Shown: piece by piece, positions 17,463-20,587 of the stretch
Numbering within the stretch: position 1 is the stretch's first letter
How the letters are laid out: the number at the start of each line of letters is the position of its first letter
NCBI RefSeq assembly: GCF_000485595.1
Contig: NW_014580066.1
Span: forward strand, 635-21,221
Direction: 5' to 3'
DNA: 20,587 nt
DNA from: Priapulus caudatus
Taxonomy: Eukaryota > Priapulida > Priapulimorpha > Priapulimorphida > Priapulidae
The notes under the pieces: generated by a model
What the model was told of the DNA's origin: nothing
Database searches by the model: none
The model's input: the letters and a program-made list of their open reading frames with translations, nothing else
Program-made: the position numbers and the translations under genes

Positions 17463-18238
17463 GGGAAGCTAACTGTTAAGTGTGATACCGAGTAGGAGAG
17501 CTCGTGAAGAACTAACAGAGTCGTGGTGTGGTAAACGCTGATCATGGGTTAGACACATGAGGAAGCTTCCAGCACGCTGTGTGATTCGTCGTAGTGAGTA
17601 CTAGTAGCAGACAACTATAGGGATAGCACGCCATGCTGCGCGCAATCATGACCTGTGGCGCTCTCTGTCTCGTTTTGTGTGTATGTGTGCGTGTGTTTGC
17701 ACACACGTGTGTGCGCGCCCGCGATTTCTATTGAGTAAATACAACGTAATATATATCTATATATCTATATTCACATTTCTTTAGCAAGCTGTTAAGTTTC
17801 CATCGTAGTATGTCGTGTGAATCCTTGCCCGCATATACTTTCGTTACACTAAATATAACGATGACACTACAATAACGATAGCAATATATAACCTGGAACA
17901 AATTGCTTGATTTCATTAACTAGGAGCTTTCTATTATATTCTAACTCTATTAAACATTAACAACTCGACACATAAGTAGTGTTGCGTTTTCAGCTTAGAT
18001 GATTTAAAAAGGCGTCCTTGCAGGATATTGAGCCATCGTTTCTGACACTCCGTCGGTTTCAGCACTACACAAAAGAGAAAAGAAAGCTAACTTCACCCGT
18101 ATACGCCGCAAAACAAAATGTGCTGCAGCCCACAATATTTGCATAATATCTTTTTGTACACTGTCACTGTCATTGCCACACACGTATGGTATAGTGCCAC
18201 CGATCCACAGGTAACCTGCAGTCTGCCTGCAATAGCCG
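17463..18238. other. Flank without recognised gene
   Basis: It contains a GT-rich patch at 17675-17715 (GTGTGTATGTGTGC, then ACACACGTGTGTGCGCGC) and otherwise AT-rich unique sequence. No gene is recognised. Confidence 0.65.
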
Positions 18239-18274
<36 letters not shown>

Positions 18275-18358
18275 CCCCCCCCCCCCCCCCCCCCGCCCCG
18301 CCCCCCGCCCCCCCCCCCCCCCCCCGCCCCCCCCCCGCCCCGCCCACCCCCCCCGCCG

Positions 18359-18389
<31 letters not shown>

Positions 18390-18523
18390 CCGCCCCGCCC
18401 CCCCCCCGCCCCCCGCCCCCCCTCGCCCCCCCCCCCCCCCCCCCCCCCCCGCCCCCCGCCCGCCCCCCCCCCCCCCCCCCGCCCCCCCCCCCCCCCCCCG
18501 CCCCCCCGCCCCCCCCCCCCCCG

Positions 18524-18554
<31 letters not shown>

Positions 18555-18673
18555 CGCCCCGCCGCCCCCCCCCCCCCGCCCCCCCCCCCCCCCCCCCCCC
18601 CCCCCACCCCCCCCCGCCCCCGCCCCCGCCCCCCCCGCCCCCCCCCCCCCCCCCGCCCCCTCCCCCCCCCCCG

Positions 18674-18724
<51 letters not shown>
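18239..18724. repeat. ~490-bp poly-C tract with interspersed G
   Basis: The + strand is almost only C, interrupted by roughly thirty single G residues and only about two T and two A. It opens all frames on both strands as poly-Pro/Ala or poly-Gly/Ala, giving false open frames of up to 240 residues. It may form i-motif/G-quadruplex structures and is also a likely site of sequencing or assembly error. Confidence 0.93.
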
Positions 18725-19119
18725 ACCTTACGTTACCATGCACCATTCTATAACACAGTAAAGCAAGGTTATGGCGATGCTATGCTATAACGTTTACTCA
18801 TTCATTAAACGCATTGATTCACTGATTCATATTATGAATTTCGAGCCAATTACAGCCCTGTTCTGTTCAATTAAAATTCTAGTTTTCAGAGCAGTCTTCT
18901 ACAGTATGATATTTATGTTCTGTTTAAAACACTGCTCTACTGCTGCATTATTAAAGTTGAACTTCTTATTTTCATTTTCTTATTTTCATCCCTATTCTGA
19001 AACAGGAATACATATTTTGGTCGCGAGAGCAACCCAGACAACGCCGGGTCCTCCATTAGTAAAAATATATTCGAGATGACTCCAAAATATTACTAAGCAA
19101 TACTACATACCACAATAGA
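18725..19119. other. Flank without recognised gene
   Basis: AT-rich sequence. A 102-residue + frame (18771-19079) is unassigned. Its last part may already be the eroded beginning of the LINE reverse transcriptase that follows. Confidence 0.5.
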
Positions 19120-20587
19120 GCTTATAGATCTTGATACAATAATTATATTGGCTAAACACCTCGTCATTTCACATCTGGTGATTGCCCCAGTGGTCACTGT
19201 AATATTTAAGAGATCACTCGAATCGGGCGAAGTCCCCATAATGTGCGCCATATGCACACAGTGACGCCAAATATTAGCGCAAGGGAGCAAAAGCTGGGCC
19301 AGAAAATTAAGAGGCGCGGTTACCTGACGCTGCATTTTTTGCGAACCTGTGTGGAGAGGGAATGATTGCCAAGTCAGTCATTAAGCTTGACTGCTGAGAA
19401 CTACTCGCAGCGGAAGCAATACGGGGTTCAGAAAACTCGATCATGCAGCTCTCAGGATGATGGTTTGTTCTGAAGAGTGGACTGACTCCGATTGGAAAGA
19501 AGAGCCCATAGATACTTGTGATATCTTTGACTTTCAGAAGCGTGTTGAGCAAGGTGCCACACGAACTCCTAACCAGTAAGTTAGAATCCCTGGGGATCAG
19601 ATGGTAACACACTTGCTGGATATAAAAAATACCTAGCAAACAGAGAAGCAGAGGGTGGTGACTAAATGAGTGAGGTTCCACACCAGATTACAGTAACAGT
19701 GTGGCGTGCCTCCAAAGCAAGGTGTAGCTCGGCCCAGCACCATTCATTCTTATCAAAATAACCTTCCAGTTGTATACTACAACAGAACATCTACGCGCTA
19801 TGTCGCTGACGACACAAACTATAGTGAAGCTAGTAGCGTACGAAGCGTGGTCAAACATTCAAGAAGACGTGATAGGGTCTAGAAATGGCCGTACATGGCG
19901 GATGAAAATTCCATCCTTAAAAATGTAAAGTTACTCAGGACTATGAACAGGTCACGTCTGGACTATAGCTATCGAAAAATCGAGAGGAAGCCCAACACAG
20001 TGGTCGGCTTTCTGGAATTCGTGAGCAACAGGCAGGATCTCGGTACATACGGACAAACGCCTCACTTGAAGACCATATAAATACAAGTGGTGCGCAGCAA
20101 AGGGCATAGTCCGGCATAATCATGGCGCACCTTCCATTACATTCAAAGATATATTTTAGATTACGTTCAAATGCCATGGATAAGACGATAATTGAAATCG
20201 GTAATCAGCGGTATGGCCCATTATCTAGGACGAGATCGGTCTCACTAAAGAAATCGAGAGCGTACAACGATAAGCATCCAAACAAGTACGGCCGGGTTAA
20301 CAAAATCTGGCGCGTATGACGAAAGGCTATCGCCTGTTAAAATTATCATCTACTTTTTTATAACAGAAGAAAGGACGGGTGGACAATGATTGAGGTCTGG
20401 AAGCGATTACTGGAAAGATACGACGACCAGTACCCGTGGCTAAAATTAGAACAGCAACACATCAAAGTCTCAGATACAATAGCCTGAAACTGTATAATAC
20501 GACAAGTAGGATCATACCTCAAAAAGAAATCATTTAGCTTTAGAACCGCCAGCGATGGACTCCCTGCCCGAGAACTTGGTCATATTC
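19120..20587 (+). pseudogene. Degenerate LINE (Jockey/CR1-group) reverse transcriptase, runs off the window end
   Basis: Reverse-transcriptase landmarks occur in the right order on the + strand but in shifting frames with many stops. From 19181, IAPVVTVIFKRSLESGEVP matches the early RT block. At 19511-19546, D-I-F-D-F-Q-K-R is the motif A region (usual form Y-L-D-F-x-K-A-F-D). At 19698-19748, S-V-A-C-L-Q-S-K-V-stop-L-G-P matches the S-G-V-P-Q-G-S-V-L-G-P block. At 19754, NNLP, then at 19799-19816 Y-V-A-D-D-T, the catalytic F-A-D-D box. At 19896, W-R-M-K; at 20386, MIEVWKRLLERYD; at 20555, MDSLPENL, as in the WNSLP tail of CR1-like elements. The element is dead by frameshifts and stops; endonuclease and ORF1 are not seen. 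The clade is uncertain. Confidence 0.82.

Noticed and set aside
17327-17545. Arg/Ala-rich minus-strand frame
   Set aside because: A product of the 28-bp minisatellite.
18004-18753. Poly-Gly and poly-Pro open frames of 145-240 residues on both strands
   Set aside because: They are translations of the poly-C tract with no codon structure.
20122-20450. A two-exon gene with a ~50-bp intron (gtatga...ataacag)
   Set aside because: The sequences on both sides fit eroded LINE reverse transcriptase C-terminal blocks in different frames, so the apparent intron is better explained by frameshift decay.

Overview
This window is eukaryotic, most likely from an invertebrate animal; I cannot name the species. 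It has one recognisable host gene, whose short coding exons have consensus splice sites (GT...AG) and are separated by introns of 0.8 to 3.9 kb. The rest is introns and flanks full of microsatellites, minisatellites, short foldback transposons and a decayed LINE. There is no bacterial operon structure, and no CRISPR array, intact tRNA or rRNA was seen.

Region by region: 1-1197 is a noisy ~18-bp G-rich repeat, a TATTCTG-rich AT tract and a foldback element, with no recognisable exon. 1198-15927 (+) holds seven exons giving the last 395 residues of an SLC22-family (organic cation/anion/carnitine type) major facilitator transporter, from about TM5 to the stop codon. The N-terminal part (TM1-4 and the large extracellular loop, roughly 200 residues) must lie upstream of the window. 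The exons join in a consistent reading frame (phases 2,2,2,1,2,0), which makes this the firmest call here.

The introns carry several short non-autonomous DNA transposons that can be delimited by terminal inverted repeats and target-site duplications (TSDs): 6779-6975, 9359-10090, 10785-11385 (with a nested hairpin element at 10951-11054) and 14781-15090. A tandem-repeat foldback element with a telomere-like centre lies at 14240-14470. The 3' flank has a foldback element with a tRNA-like box A beside it (16263-16545), a (TA)n tract, a 28-bp minisatellite and a ~490-bp nearly pure poly-C tract. From about 19120 to the end lies a degenerate Jockey/CR1-group LINE reverse transcriptase on the + strand.

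I see no new multi-gene system. The items most worth a second look are the hairpin family shared by 759-829 and 10951-11054, the cluster of CAGGG-ended elements with 5-6 bp TSDs, and the exon acceptor at 2229, which is the last diverged unit of a 38-bp minisatellite. All assignments are by eye from motifs; no alignment or database search was run.
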